A program made the translations under genes and the position numbers. A DNA stretch of 64,000 nucleotides from Stakelama saccharophila (GTDB lineage: Bacteria > Pseudomonadota > Alphaproteobacteria > Sphingomonadales > Sphingomonadaceae): the NCBI RefSeq assembly GCF_032229225.1, contig NZ_CP135076.1, positions 2,895,001-2,959,000 on the forward strand, written 5' to 3'. Shown piece by piece: positions 1 to 9,689 of this stretch; positions within the stretch are counted from its first letter, which is position 1; each line of letters starts with the position of its first letter. The notes below the pieces were generated by a model, which was not told the DNA's origin, searched no databases, and worked only from the letters and a program-made list of their open reading frames with translations.

Positions 1-2
1 GC

Positions 3-1634
3 GCGCTTGAAGCGCTTGCGCATCGCCATGCACCCATGCTCGACCTCCGCGCCCCTGCGGCAAAGCCCTTCGGCGAGCTCGATCATGCCGCTGCGCAATT
101 GGCCGCGACTATCGGCCACGAAGCGGCGGCGCTTCCGCTCGTCGAGGGCCTTCATCTGGTCACCAGTCTCTATCCGGCGCTTTTGTCCGAGCGCAGCCGC
201 GGCTTGCGCGGTGCGTTCTATACACCTCCGTGCCTGGTCGAGCGTCTGCTCGACCAGGCCGAAGAACATGGTGCCGATTGGGCGACCGTGCGCGTGCTGG
301 ACCCAGCAGCTGGCGCGGGCGCGTTCATGGTTCAGGCGGCGCTGCGCATGCGCGCCGCGATGGTCGCCAGCGAACCGGCGTTCGTCTTGCGCCAGATCGG
401 CACGCGGCTAGCGGGGATCGAGCTCGATCCCCCTGCCGCGGTGCTTGCCCAGGCCGCGCTGGAAATTGCTCTTGCCGATGTGTCGCTGGCGGCGGGCGAG
501 CCGGTCCCCGAGCTATTGCGCATCGCGGACACGCTCGAACAGGCGCCCGAGGCCCGATTCGATCTTGTCATTAGCAATCCGCCTTATGGCCGTGTCAATC
601 TCACACCCGAGCAGCGGAAGCGGTTCGCGCGCAGCCTTTTCGGGCATGCCAATCTCTATGGCGTCTTTACCGACATCGCGCTGCGCTGGACGAAGCCCGG
701 CGGGCTGATTGCCTATCTGACCCCGACGAGCTTTCTCGCCGGCCAATATTATGCCGCCTTGCGGCGCCTGTTGGCCGACGAGGCGCCGCCGGTGGCGATC
801 GATTTTGTGCACGCGCGTCGCGGCGTGTTCGAGGATGTGCTTCAAGAGACGCTGCTCGCGCTCTATCGCAAGGGCGCGCCGGCAGGGCGAGCGCAGATTC
901 ACTATCTCCATGTCACGAACGAGCGCGAGGCGACGACCACGCGCAACGGCACGGTAGCCCTCCCTCCGGATTCGGGCGCGCCTTGGCTCGCGCCCCGCTC
1001 TGCCGCGGACAGTCCGCTGATCGCGCAGGCCGAGACGATGACCGCGCGCCTGGGCGACTGGGGCTATTCGATATCCACCGGTCCGCTCGTTTGGAATCGT
1101 TTCAAATCGCAGCTGCGCCAGAGCGGGGCGGGCAAGGACGTCCGTCCGCTGATCTGGGCGGAATGTGTCAGCGCCGACGGGCGCTTTATCTTTCGCGCGT
1201 TCAAACGAAATCACGCGCCGTTTTTCAAGCTCGAGCGAAAGGATGGCTGGCTGCTCGTCGAGGAGCCGTGCGTTCTGGTACAGCGCACCACCGCCAAGGA
1301 ACAGGCGCGTCGCCTCATCGCCGCCGAGTTGCCCGCGGCGTTCGTCGATGAGCATGGCGGCGTCGTCGTCGAGAACCACCTCAACATGATCCGCGCGGCT
1401 CATGGCGCCGCGGTGGCGCCAAGGGTCGTCGCGGCGATCCTCAACAGCCGAGTCGTCGATCAGCTGTTCCGTTGCATGAACGGCAGCGTTGCCGTCTCGG
1501 CGTTCGAACTGGGCGCGCTGCCACTTCCCACTGCATGCGCGCTCGGCAAATTGGAGAGGCTGGTTGCGGCGGGCGCCGGTCGCGAGGCAGTCGACGCCGA
1601 GTGCAACAGATTGTACGGCCAGACGACCGCATGA
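3..1634 (+). CDS. N6-adenine DNA methyltransferase of a type II R-M system (5' end may lie outside window)
   Basis: This protein should methylate adenine in the site cut by its neighbour and so protect host DNA. Counting from the ATG at 36, motif I (DPAAGAGAF) is at residues 89-97 and the catalytic motif IV (NPPYG) is at 181-185. A YTPP segment near residue 62 is typical of Eco57I/BsuBI-type N6-adenine methylases. The C-terminal 200 residues are the probable target-recognition region. The reading frame stays open from 36 back to base 3 and reads like coding sequence, so the true start may lie beyond the left edge. The stop overlaps the start of the endonuclease gene (ATGA at 1631-1634), so the two are translationally coupled. 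The family is clear; the CTGCAG specificity is inferred from the partner. Confidence 0.9.
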   Translation, partial: ALEALAHRHAPMLDLRAPAAKPFGELDHAAAQLAATIGHEAAALPLVEGLHLVTSLYPALLSERSRGLRGAFYTPPCLVERLLDQAEEHGADWATVRVLDPAAGAGAFMVQAALRMRAAMVASEPAFVLRQIGTRLAGIELDPPAAVLAQAALEIALADVSLAAGEPVPELLRIADTLEQAPEARFDLVISNPPYGRVNLTPEQRKRFARSLFGHANLYGVFTDIALRWTKPGGLIAYLTPTSFLAGQYYAALRRLLADEAPPVAIDFVHARRGVFEDVLQETLLALYRKGAPAGRAQIHYLHVTNEREATTTRNGTVALPPDSGAPWLAPRSAADSPLIAQAETMTARLGDWGYSISTGPLVWNRFKSQLRQSGAGKDVRPLIWAECVSADGRFIFRAFKRNHAPFFKLERKDGWLLVEEPCVLVQRTTAKEQARRLIAAELPAAFVDEHGGVVVENHLNMIRAAHGAAVAPRVVAAILNSRVVDQLFRCMNGSVAVSAFELGALPLPTACALGKLERLVAAGAGREAVDAECNRLYGQTTA

Positions 1635-2716
1635 TCGACCTGCCGCCTTATGCCGATCGCGACCTCGTCGCCGAGCGCCTGCCACTCATCTTTCCCGAAG
1701 GCACGCCCAACCGGAACTATTGCGTTCGCGAGTTGGCGGCGAGCACCGTCTTTGCCGCGCTCTATGTCGGCGCCGTTGAAGGCACCGGATGTTATCTCGG
1801 GCCTGTCCACGTTTATCGCATGACCAACGAGCAGGCGGCCAGAGCCGAGGACGCTGAGCGCCTCGGCTATGACAAAGCCGTACTCAAGCGCGGCGGCCAT
1901 GTCAGCGGCGCACGCTGGTATGCCGACAACACACGCGAGCCGATCCGGGATGAGACCTTGCGCGACGGGCTGGTCGCCATCGGTGCGATCACGCGCCGTG
2001 AGGATCTGCCGACGACATCGGGCAAGCCGCGCTACGCGCTCAAGCGCGATTTCGCTGCATTGTTCGATCCGGCGCTCGCTGGCGAGGCACTCGAGAAACG
2101 GATAGCGGAATTTCAGGCCACGCATTTGAGCAAAAGTGCGCTTGCCCGCGTAACGATTATGCAGGCGGGCGCGGCCGCGCGCTCGGACGGCGTGCTCGTC
2201 ACCTTCCCCAGTGGCGAAACTCGACCGCTGGCGCCGGGCCCAAGTTCGTTTATTGCCCAAGGCGTCGTCGAGGTCTTCGCCCCGCGCTTCCTCGAGACAC
2301 CGGCCGTGCTCTGGCTCAGCGAGAGCGGGAACAAGGTCGTGGTTCGCGATGACCGGATCGCCGCATCGATCGGGTTGAACATCGAGGCGGACAAGAACCT
2401 GCCCGACCTCATTCTTGCCGATCTCGCGCCGCGCGATCCGCTCATTGTGTTCGTCGAAGTTGTCGCAACCGACGGCGCGATCACGCCACGCAGGCAAGAG
2501 GCGATCTTCGACCTAACCGATGCGGCAGGCTTCGATCGCCGGCAGATCGCGTTCGTCACCGCCTATCAGGATCGCGCCTCGGCAGGATTCAAGAAGACCG
2601 TGACCCAATTGGCGTGGGGGAGCTTCGCGTGGTTCGTTTCCGAGCCCGACCACATTGTCATTTTGCGGACCGGCTCGGGGACGTGCGCCTCGCTGGCGCA
2701 GCTGGTTCCTGGATGA
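1631..2716 (+). CDS. BsuBI/PstI family type II restriction endonuclease
   Basis: This 361-residue protein has the length and layout of the BsuBI/PstI family, which cuts CTGCAG: an N-terminal helical DNA-binding region and a C-terminal nuclease domain. The likely PD-(D/E)xK core is Pro258-Asp259 followed by Glu276 in a hydrophobic strand (FVEVV). The ATG at 1631 is chosen because it overlaps the methylase stop as ATGA, the usual arrangement for this pair; the same frame is open further upstream but lies inside the methylase gene. Tight coupling means endonuclease is made only after methylase. The recognition sequence is inferred from the family, not shown by the sequence. Confidence 0.88.
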   Translation: MIDLPPYADRDLVAERLPLIFPEGTPNRNYCVRELAASTVFAALYVGAVEGTGCYLGPVHVYRMTNEQAARAEDAERLGYDKAVLKRGGHVSGARWYADNTREPIRDETLRDGLVAIGAITRREDLPTTSGKPRYALKRDFAALFDPALAGEALEKRIAEFQATHLSKSALARVTIMQAGAAARSDGVLVTFPSGETRPLAPGPSSFIAQGVVEVFAPRFLETPAVLWLSESGNKVVVRDDRIAASIGLNIEADKNLPDLILADLAPRDPLIVFVEVVATDGAITPRRQEAIFDLTDAAGFDRRQIAFVTAYQDRASAGFKKTVTQLAWGSFAWFVSEPDHIVILRTGSGTCASLAQLVPG

Positions 2717-3503
2717 CTCCGTCTGCGGATCTTCCTCCGCCAGTGGTGTTTCGTAAGTGATACTCTCAGGACGCGAGCCTGCCCGAACGACCGAGATCGG
2801 GGCGCTTAGCTGACCGGCAGCTTATGCCGGGAGCCGCCTCGTGGCTCAGGCGCCGCTTGCTGACTGACATGTTTCGAGAAGCGATCCTGGGAAAGCGGCC
2901 GTTTTCGGACTCGACGCGAGTAGTCCACTCCCGCCAACATAGCGGTCCTTCGTGCGCTCGATTCGACTTTTCGAAACCCGCCGTCTGTTCATCGGCGACA
3001 CGACTTCTTGCACGGCAGCGCCGATGCGGAGGCGACTGCTATGCCTCGAGTCATAACACGCAGGCTGTCGGCCCGAGAGGGTGCAGCGTTTGCCTCAGAG
3101 CCTGACAACTCAACCACGAATGGAACATAACGCGCACATAGCCGCATTTACAGTCCTGAGATTCGTCGCGCGCGGGGTACTCCTGTCCGAGAAATGCACG
3201 ACGAGTTTGAGCGCGGGGCTGCAGGCCGGTGATTGGATGTACCGAGCGGGCGTAGCAAGTGCGGCTTTTGTGTAGGAATTGGCAGCGAACGGCGGCCAGT
3301 GGCAAAATGGCTGGCCACGTCCAATGACGATGGGCACTATACCGACGCTATCGCGCTATGATCACGCCGCCGTAAAGCGTCTTTCTCCGCCGATTGGCAC
3401 CGTAGGGGGCAGCGGTTTGTTCGCCTGGGTAGGCCCCTTCTTGGTTCCTTAAAATGAGCCGCTGCACAATGCCCATGAGCAGCGCTGGCGGATATGCGCC
3501 TCG
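2717..3503. other. Intergenic stretch without a supported gene
   Basis: About 790 bases lie between the restriction gene and the convergent HerA gene. Open frames of 60-93 codons occur on both strands, but their composition is arginine/serine/cysteine-rich, they resemble no family I recognise, and none has a good ribosome binding site. The stretch holds a short palindrome near 3295-3320 (GGCCAG and CTGGCC around an A/T-rich loop). It also contains one CTGCAG near 3220. It may be a decayed insertion or simply non-coding. Confidence 0.5.
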
Positions 3504-5498
3504 TCAGGCACCCCAAGCCTCAATGACTTGCGATAGCGGGAAGGGATTCTGTTCCTTCCGCCATTCATGATAAGGCGCGGCCGTCTGGCTATAGGGGCTA
3601 GGCTCCGGTCGATCGAACTGGACGCGCGTCGGAATATGGAAGGCGCTGCCGAACACGATCGCTTCACCTGACGATAAGATTGTCACCTGATCGAGCAGCC
3701 GTCGTGCCTGCATTGGAATGATGCGCCGAAAATGGTCGATGTCGTCAGGATTTTGCAGGCGATGGCTGATGAAGTTGGCGCACTGGCTGATGATGGTCTG
3801 GCTGATCTCGCTCGGCCGCTGGCTGGCAATGATAAGCGAAAGGCCAAATTTGCGGCCCTCCTTGGCGATCCGCTCGTATGTCAATCGGGCCAAGCGATGA
3901 CCGCGATCCTCGTCCGAGCGGGCCGGACGTGCATAATTGTGCGCCTCTTCGAGAACGAGCACCCAGGGATGCTTATAGCGCGAGGCTGCCGGCAGGCGCT
4001 CACGCGCCTCCAACAACACCCGCCCGATCACCGCGCACGCATAGGGCAGAACCTCGTTGCTCAACATCGACAGGTCGAGCACCGAGACTTTCGGTCCAGT
4101 CACAGTGCCAAGCCCGAAGCGCGCAAACCATGCGGACAGCTTCTCGATCTTTGTATCGGTTTCCTCATAATTGAGGAAGGCGCGCCACCGCTTATCGTCG
4201 ATGCGAGTTTTCAGCCGCAGCTTCAACGTTGTCAGATGAGCATCGACGCGAAACGTATCCTCCTTGGACACAGCGCGATTGATGAGCGACGGATCGGTCA
4301 GGGTTGCGCGAGCGATGTGCAACGGGGAGTCGGCAGTGCGCGCACCGGCCTCTGCCGTGCCGCTGCTGCCTGCGATCTTGGCGCGAACCGCGTCTTTCAG
4401 CTTCTCCGCCTCCGCTGCGATGGCGGCCTGATTGTTCATAACCTCAGTGTTGAAATCGTTGGCTGACCGATGAGCGGTAAACAGGCCAGCGAACGGGTCT
4501 GTATCAATATCTGCATGGGCGAGGTGGCCAATCACGGCATCACAATAGGAACCGGCTGCTTTCTTCTTGATTTTCGTCAGTTCGCTAAGGAGCTGGTCGA
4601 GAGCGCTCATGCCATTCTGAAGCGCCCCCATGCTGGCAGCGGCCGTGGCGCTGCCGCCTTTGGCAATCGCCCACCAGTCCTTCAGCACGGGCTCCTGCGT
4701 CTGTTCCGAAGCGCTGAGCCACGCACAGATTTCCTCCGCGTTCAGAAACCAAAGCGGAAGGCCGAACTCCTTGCCATTAAGGTAAATGCGATCGGGCAAG
4801 CGCTGCGATGCTTCAGCGGCCGGGAAGGCTTTGGCATATTCGCCGTTGATGTCGAGGATGAAGACGTGCGGCTCTTCGGCGGCGCCATCAAGCGCCGTCA
4901 TCGCCTTCTGGATCAGGCTCGACACCGAGAAGGACTTGCCCGAGCCGGTATTGCCAACAATCGCAAGCGGTCGTGAGAACAGGTCGTTATAAGAGGCGCG
5001 GACAACGTTGCGATCCTGACCAGTTGGGTATCCGATCTTCAGATCACAATCGAAATCCTTCGCGCCATAGTCCTCCGGTTTGTTGCGCCGAGGGGGTATT
5101 TCGAACATTGCGCGAAGGATATCCGGCGATCCGATTTCCGCGGGCGTATCGAGTGTCGGCAGCACCGAGATGCCCGGACCGAACGCGGGCTCCTCATCCT
5201 TGTGCTCGATCGTCCCCAGCAACTGCACGCTCGCGACGCGGCGCGGTTTCATCAGTTCGAGGTTGAGATCGTCTCCGCTGCCAGGATCGAAGGTCTCGCG
5301 AGCTTCTAGATCGGTGATGATGCCGATGACCGTTTCACCGGCGCCGAGCGAGAAGGTCAAATAGGCGTTGATCGCGATGGCGGCCTGCACTCCGTCCAGC
5401 GTGGCGCGCAACGCCGACCGAGTTTCGGGCAGCAGTTCGACCTTCACCCGGAAGCCTTGGACCGAGACGATGTGACCCACGAGGCGGGGATTATCCAT
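3504..5498 (-). CDS. herA: HerA-family ATPase (DUF87) of a SIR2-HerA defence pair
   Basis: This is a hexameric, FtsK/HerA-like DNA translocase ATPase of 664 residues. It has an N-terminal HAS-barrel-like region (about 1-100) and Walker A GNTGSGKS at 182-189. A Walker B-like strand (ILDINGEY) follows, then a second acidic motif (LEEAHNY). The C-terminal segment ASQRPSEIS carries the arginine and serine pattern of the HerA/VirD4 class. Its start lies inside the end of the SIR2 gene (overlap 5491-5498), so the two are coupled. SIR2-HerA (Nezha) pairs are established anti-phage systems in which SIR2 depletes NAD+ and HerA assembles with it. The family call is firm; the defence role is inferred from the pairing. 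Confidence 0.9.
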   Translation of the reverse strand: MDNPRLVGHIVSVQGFRVKVELLPETRSALRATLDGVQAAIAINAYLTFSLGAGETVIGIITDLEARETFDPGSGDDLNLELMKPRRVASVQLLGTIEHKDEEPAFGPGISVLPTLDTPAEIGSPDILRAMFEIPPRRNKPEDYGAKDFDCDLKIGYPTGQDRNVVRASYNDLFSRPLAIVGNTGSGKSFSVSSLIQKAMTALDGAAEEPHVFILDINGEYAKAFPAAEASQRLPDRIYLNGKEFGLPLWFLNAEEICAWLSASEQTQEPVLKDWWAIAKGGSATAAASMGALQNGMSALDQLLSELTKIKKKAAGSYCDAVIGHLAHADIDTDPFAGLFTAHRSANDFNTEVMNNQAAIAAEAEKLKDAVRAKIAGSSGTAEAGARTADSPLHIARATLTDPSLINRAVSKEDTFRVDAHLTTLKLRLKTRIDDKRWRAFLNYEETDTKIEKLSAWFARFGLGTVTGPKVSVLDLSMLSNEVLPYACAVIGRVLLEARERLPAASRYKHPWVLVLEEAHNYARPARSDEDRGHRLARLTYERIAKEGRKFGLSLIIASQRPSEISQTIISQCANFISHRLQNPDDIDHFRRIIPMQARRLLDQVTILSSGEAIVFGSAFHIPTRVQFDRPEPSPYSQTAAPYHEWRKEQNPFPLSQVIEAWGA

Positions 5499-6888
5499 CC
5501 GCGTCCTCCGTGTCCGCCCCGGTTGAAGTCGCGGAGGAAGCGATCTGCTTTTCGAAGCGGCGCAAGCGCAGAAAATCGTCGAGCCACTGCACGTCAGGCA
5601 TCACCGTTCGCGCAAAATCGTCGAAGGTGGCGTGCTTAAACGGCGTTGCAGAGAAGGCGTCCGTCGCCGGGCACAGGACGAAAACGCGCTTGCCGAGATC
5701 CTTGTATCGCCGAATGCGCGCGATCACCGGACTGTTCGGATCGGGTTCGACCACAAGCATCACCAGCGACGGATTCATCAGCGCGTTCTCAATGATCCGG
5801 CTGACATGATCGTCGCCGAAGCCATAGCCCAGCACGAGGAGGAAGGTCTGGGGAGTGCCGAGCCTCACCTGAAAGGACCGGAACAAGTGCGCGTAGGGCA
5901 TCGCAAGCGTCTGAGCAAATTTGTTCGCGGTCGGTAGGATTCCGACCGAGGGAGTCCCCCCAGCCAGAGAAGGAAGCGACGCGGCTTTCTGCTCGGCTGT
6001 CAAGGTGGCGTAGGTCCGGAATGGCATCAGATCGGGATGCCGCGCACGCATTTCATTGCCGTGCTCGAACCAGTGGATCGAGCCATGGAGCTTATAGAAA
6101 TGCAGGAACTTGTCGAAACGCCGCACGCGGCCCTCTGCCACCTCGCCTGGATAGTAGATGTCCAAACCATAGACGGAAGGATCGAAGCGGGCGGAGGCGC
6201 GGCCGGTGAACCCATCGAAATACTGGACGCCGAGCAGTTCCAGTGCCTGCTCGAACAGCGTGTCGTAATTGAGCGTGAAGAGATGGGTGCGGCCGAGGTT
6301 GCTATCCCGCGCCACGAGCTTTGACAGGAACGCAAGATGCGGAGCGATGCTATCGGCAGACGCAGCCAGCCCGTTATCGGGCAGCAAAAGCGCGCACTCG
6401 GCGAAGATTGCCATGCGAAGCCGATCAACGAACCAACGCAGATCGGCGACGCTAGGCGCGGGCGTGCTGGGCCAGGTCACGGCGGAAAATGGCCCGCCGG
6501 GCGACTCCGCGACGACCAAAGCATTCGCGACGAACGAGAGCCATGCCTCAAAGCCGATGGGGTCATCGTCGTCGAAGGCGGCAAGAAGGACAGCGTTTTT
6601 GCGGGCTTCGATGATGGGAGTGATCGAGGTCGGAACGTCGGGCATAGCCTCGATCGTGGCGAATACAGCCGTTTCAAGATTGGCCATCGTCTTGCCGCCT
6701 GCGGAAACCGACGTGCCCGATCCCGTCAGAACGACGAGATTCTCCATTCGTAGCCATTCGGATATGAGTGCCTGAAGGCGGATACGTCCCTGCTTCTGAT
6801 CGAGGCCCGCCAGTAGATCCCCGATGCCGCCGTCTTCAGCGAGGCCGATGAGGTGATAGTCGATAGGTGCCGGCGGCACGGTCGTCAT
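5491..6888 (-). CDS. SIR2-domain NADase-like defence effector
   Basis: This is a 465-residue protein with a SIR2-type NAD-binding fold. The nucleotide loop GSGTSVSAGG is at residues 56-65. The NYDTLFE segment and KLHGSIHW carry the conserved Asn and catalytic His. A further NAD-pocket segment (LGYGFGDDH) lies toward the C-terminus. In prokaryotic defence such domains hydrolyse NAD+ on infection and abort growth. The ATG at 6888 is preferred over the in-frame GTG at 6912 because GGGGGA lies about 8 bases upstream of it. It is directly followed by the overlapping HerA gene. The SIR2 call is firm; NADase activity is inferred from the family. Confidence 0.88.
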   Translation of the reverse strand: MTTVPPAPIDYHLIGLAEDGGIGDLLAGLDQKQGRIRLQALISEWLRMENLVVLTGSGTSVSAGGKTMANLETAVFATIEAMPDVPTSITPIIEARKNAVLLAAFDDDDPIGFEAWLSFVANALVVAESPGGPFSAVTWPSTPAPSVADLRWFVDRLRMAIFAECALLLPDNGLAASADSIAPHLAFLSKLVARDSNLGRTHLFTLNYDTLFEQALELLGVQYFDGFTGRASARFDPSVYGLDIYYPGEVAEGRVRRFDKFLHFYKLHGSIHWFEHGNEMRARHPDLMPFRTYATLTAEQKAASLPSLAGGTPSVGILPTANKFAQTLAMPYAHLFRSFQVRLGTPQTFLLVLGYGFGDDHVSRIIENALMNPSLVMLVVEPDPNSPVIARIRRYKDLGKRVFVLCPATDAFSATPFKHATFDDFARTVMPDVQWLDDFLRLRRFEKQIASSATSTGADTEDADG

Positions 6889-6926
6889 AATATTCCCCCA
6901 GTTAGTCCCCACGATCGTGGCTGGCT

Positions 6927-7481
6927 TTAGCCGAATACCTCCGATCCTGCACCACGCATATCCATCACGAGTTTTTCGACGAACCGGCTCGCCATCCGAT
7001 AAGGGCGGTGATTTGCTATTCCCGAGCTGATGCCTGGGGACTGTTCTTGATAGCGATTTTCACACCATTGACGCACGTCGTCGCGGAGTCCTCGATCGCT
7101 GAGTATGTAGGCTGCAACGCTGACGCCAATGACCATCCGCCGAATAGCCGTGAACGGATAGCGGCTCGAAACCTCCAATCCGTAGTCGCGCGCGCTCAGC
7201 ATGATGTGAGCTTGCCAGCGGGATTCCGGGCAGTGTCCGAAGAACTGCTCCACAGCTTCGCGCTGACCGTCGGATGGGAGATCGAAGTTCAGACTACCGA
7301 CGACCGGGAACGTCTGTTGAACTGTAAAGGTCTCAACATCGCCCTCACGCCCAATGAAGCGCGTGACCCTCTGCCTGCGGCGATTAGCTGGCCGGGTCTT
7401 TCGGCGATAACAATCACCCGCCCCTGCCAGATCAATCGTGAACTCTTGCGTGGTCGTTAAATCGCAAGATTCTATGGTCAT
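6927..7481 (-). CDS. Hypothetical protein in the SIR2-HerA operon
   Basis: I do not recognise this 184-residue protein. It has no clear signal peptide or membrane segment. The N-terminal third is rich in Arg and Thr. The middle has a regular hydrophobic pattern, and an amphipathic helical stretch follows a run ending DVRQWCEN. It sits 38 bases upstream of the SIR2 start and 38 bases downstream of the DUF6035 gene, all in one direction, so it is probably co-transcribed with the defence genes. It could be an accessory or sensor subunit, but nothing in the sequence shows this. Confidence 0.6.
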   Translation of the reverse strand: MTIESCDLTTTQEFTIDLAGAGDCYRRKTRPANRRRQRVTRFIGREGDVETFTVQQTFPVVGSLNFDLPSDGQREAVEQFFGHCPESRWQAHIMLSARDYGLEVSSRYPFTAIRRMVIGVSVAAYILSDRGLRDDVRQWCENRYQEQSPGISSGIANHRPYRMASRFVEKLVMDMRGAGSEVFG

Positions 7482-7519
7482 GTCGGTGTGTTCCCGGCGA
7501 AATATAAGAACAGATCATA

Positions 7520-8941
7520 TCAGCTTGACGGAAGTGCTTGTGGCCCGGTCGCCCACTTGGGCAATCGTCCCAAATCCGCCATTTCCGCCCGGACCATGCC
7601 ATCAAGGGCTTCTGGAAACAGGCGGGCCAAAGCCTTCCAGACGGGATGCTCCCGATCGACTTGGTCGTGGGCGCTCCGGGCATTGCCCTGAATCTTCCGG
7701 AGAGAGGGACGATCCAGTAGATTGGCCAAGGGCGTAGTCGTCACAAATGCTTCGATCAAGTTGGCATAGGGTGCGAAGGTCGCGGAACTAAGCTTGCTGT
7801 TCAGCATCGCAAGCAGGGCGCCATCGCCCGAATGGCGTGTGATATGGAGAACCTCTTTGTCTTGCTCAGCGCTGTGTGCCACCGAGCAGAGAATGGCGAA
7901 CAGGCTGGCAAGATGCGCCTGTCCTCTATCGGAATGGCTCGCCCAATAGTTCTCCTTCCACGCGGACAGCTCGGGCACATAGCTTCGCACAGATGCCCAG
8001 GCGGGAGCGAATTTTTCGCTGTAGAACGGTGAGGATGGCTTGTCCGTCTTGGCCTGCTGAAACGCCTGCCACCAACGGTTTCGGACCTCCTTGCAATATT
8101 TTACCAGCCGCTCGCTGCGCCGGTCCTCCAGAAACACCGACAGGCCCGTGGTAATGTCGAGATCATCGAGCGTCACGAGACGAGATTTGAGATAGCCGCC
8201 TTTCCCATCCTCGAGATAGCATTTGAGGATCAGGGTGCCTTTCTCGATCGAGGCGGCCTCGGCGTCGTTATCGAATACGAAAGCGTTGCCGCGCTGCATG
8301 GTGATGACATCATGAAAGCCCTGCGGAAGCGGGTCTTCCAGCTCCCGGAAAATCCAGATCAGCCGGACGCCTTCGCGTTCATAATGTACATGACGGGCCA
8401 CGACCTCGGGGGCGAACGGCTTTGAAAGCTGAATTTCCAAGGCGAACCTGCCGAACGTACCCATGTCGAGGTACACGTCCGGCCACCGGCCACGGGCATG
8501 AATCTCCGGCCGCAAATAGGTGTCGATCGCCGAGCTGACACATCGCGGGTCGGCTTTGGCGAGGGCCTCTATCGTCTGGCAGAGGCGCCGGTGAAGCGCG
8601 GACTCTTGATGTCCCTGATATTGCGCGGCACGAGCGTCGTCGGGTTTCAGATTACCGCCTTCATACCAGGGGCAGCTTTTCGGACTCTCCGGAAAATGGG
8701 CGTAGAACGGAATATGCCCCCCATCGACCGCCTGGGCGCGAATGAAGACACCGGCCTCGCAAAGCCTGCATCGGGCGAATGGGCGAGCAGGTTCGGCCTG
8801 CCGCCGGATATTGATCTCATTGCGAAGATGCTCCCAGCCTTCGCGGGGCATCGCCATGAGAGCTTCGATCGACACCGCGCCGCGCGGCAGCTCGAAATCG
8901 ACTGTCCGAATAGTTCGTTTCCGATCAAACAAGCGCCCCAC
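7520..8941 (-). CDS. DUF6035 / CoiA-like putative nuclease
   Basis: This 473-residue protein resembles CoiA/DUF6035 proteins. Near the N-terminus is a cysteine cluster that may bind zinc (Cys58-x2-Cys61 and Cys90) with a YAHF histidine between. A helical QESALH stretch follows. Then comes a restriction-endonuclease-like core: Pro154-Asp155 and, after a short loop, Glu169-Ile-Gln171, an ExQ variant of ExK. Such proteins often sit in defence islands. It starts 16 bases after the stop of the small gene upstream and is followed by the unknown gene, SIR2 and HerA. Nuclease activity is inferred from the motif only. Confidence 0.72.
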   Translation of the reverse strand: MGRLFDRKRTIRTVDFELPRGAVSIEALMAMPREGWEHLRNEINIRRQAEPARPFARCRLCEAGVFIRAQAVDGGHIPFYAHFPESPKSCPWYEGGNLKPDDARAAQYQGHQESALHRRLCQTIEALAKADPRCVSSAIDTYLRPEIHARGRWPDVYLDMGTFGRFALEIQLSKPFAPEVVARHVHYEREGVRLIWIFRELEDPLPQGFHDVITMQRGNAFVFDNDAEAASIEKGTLILKCYLEDGKGGYLKSRLVTLDDLDITTGLSVFLEDRRSERLVKYCKEVRNRWWQAFQQAKTDKPSSPFYSEKFAPAWASVRSYVPELSAWKENYWASHSDRGQAHLASLFAILCSVAHSAEQDKEVLHITRHSGDGALLAMLNSKLSSATFAPYANLIEAFVTTTPLANLLDRPSLRKIQGNARSAHDQVDREHPVWKALARLFPEALDGMVRAEMADLGRLPKWATGPQALPSS

Positions 8942-8957
8942 GCCTTCCGTCAGGCGC

Positions 8958-9260
8958 TTAACGGTGCGCGTAGCGATTGGTTCGCGCCAGTCTCAGAAAC
9001 CCTTGGGGATCGACGAGAAGAATCTTCTTCACGCCCCTCTCCCCGGCGCGCGCTTGCGCCAGATGCAGGAGTTCCAGAGCAGGGAGTTCAAAGCCGCTCA
9101 ACTTTCGGGGTTGGCCGACATCGGCCGTCACGGGGCCGGTGAGGTCCATCTCCATTTCGGCAACGATGGATTGACCGACGCCCTTAGAGCAGTCGATGTA
9201 AACAGCCATGTAATTCTCGCCCGCCTCGATCGCGTGCGCGTCCGTCACAACTTTGGCCAA
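8958..9260 (-). CDS. Small hypothetical protein, first gene of the leftward defence operon
   Basis: This protein of about 100 residues has no family I recognise. A start at TTG 9260 is chosen because AGGAG lies about 7 bases upstream, and the sequence from there reads like a real protein. An internal ATG at 9209 would give 82 residues. Its stop is 16 bases from the start of the DUF6035 gene. The frame is open further upstream to 9392, but that part looks non-coding. The downstream end (LLVDPQGFLRLART) suggests a compact alpha/beta fold. Function unknown. Confidence 0.55.
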   Translation of the reverse strand: MAKVVTDAHAIEAGENYMAVYIDCSKGVGQSIVAEMEMDLTGPVTADVGQPRKLSGFELPALELLHLAQARAGERGVKKILLVDPQGFLRLARTNRYAHR

Positions 9261-9689
9261 AATCGCTCTCCTCAACAACGAGAACCTTTGTAGAACATTC
9301 TGTCGCCGAAGATAAGAATATAAGTTGGTCGCGCTTCCCTTCGGAACCGACGCTCTAACTCGACTTGGCGTTCGACTGAGGCATATGCTCATAAGCTGAA
9401 ATCACTTCGGGTTGCGATTTTGTTCTGCATAGCTAAGTTGGTCGAGCGTCGCGAACACGGCGCCGAGGCGTGAGAACCTCGCTTGGGGATCGGACCCGCC
9501 ACTTATCCGGCCGGGTGGCCGATGCGTATGTCCAAGCCATGCGGCTAAAGGCATCGGCGCATGTCTCAAGCATGTTCTCAACACCCGGCTTTTGCCGGCC
9601 TCGCCTCGAAGAATGAAGCGGGGTCGACGGGTGATGAGGCATTTCGACAAGGTAGATTCTTGCAATGTGCGTCGGCGCTGGCCGAAACC

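Noticed and set aside
513..2497. Two long open frames on the minus strand (345 and 390 codons)
   Set aside because: They are antisense to the methylase and restriction genes and have Arg-rich, non-protein-like composition.
2824..3305. Possible small genes in the gap after the restriction gene (93 and 84 codons)
   Set aside because: No ribosome binding site, no family resemblance, and the two frames overlap on opposite strands.
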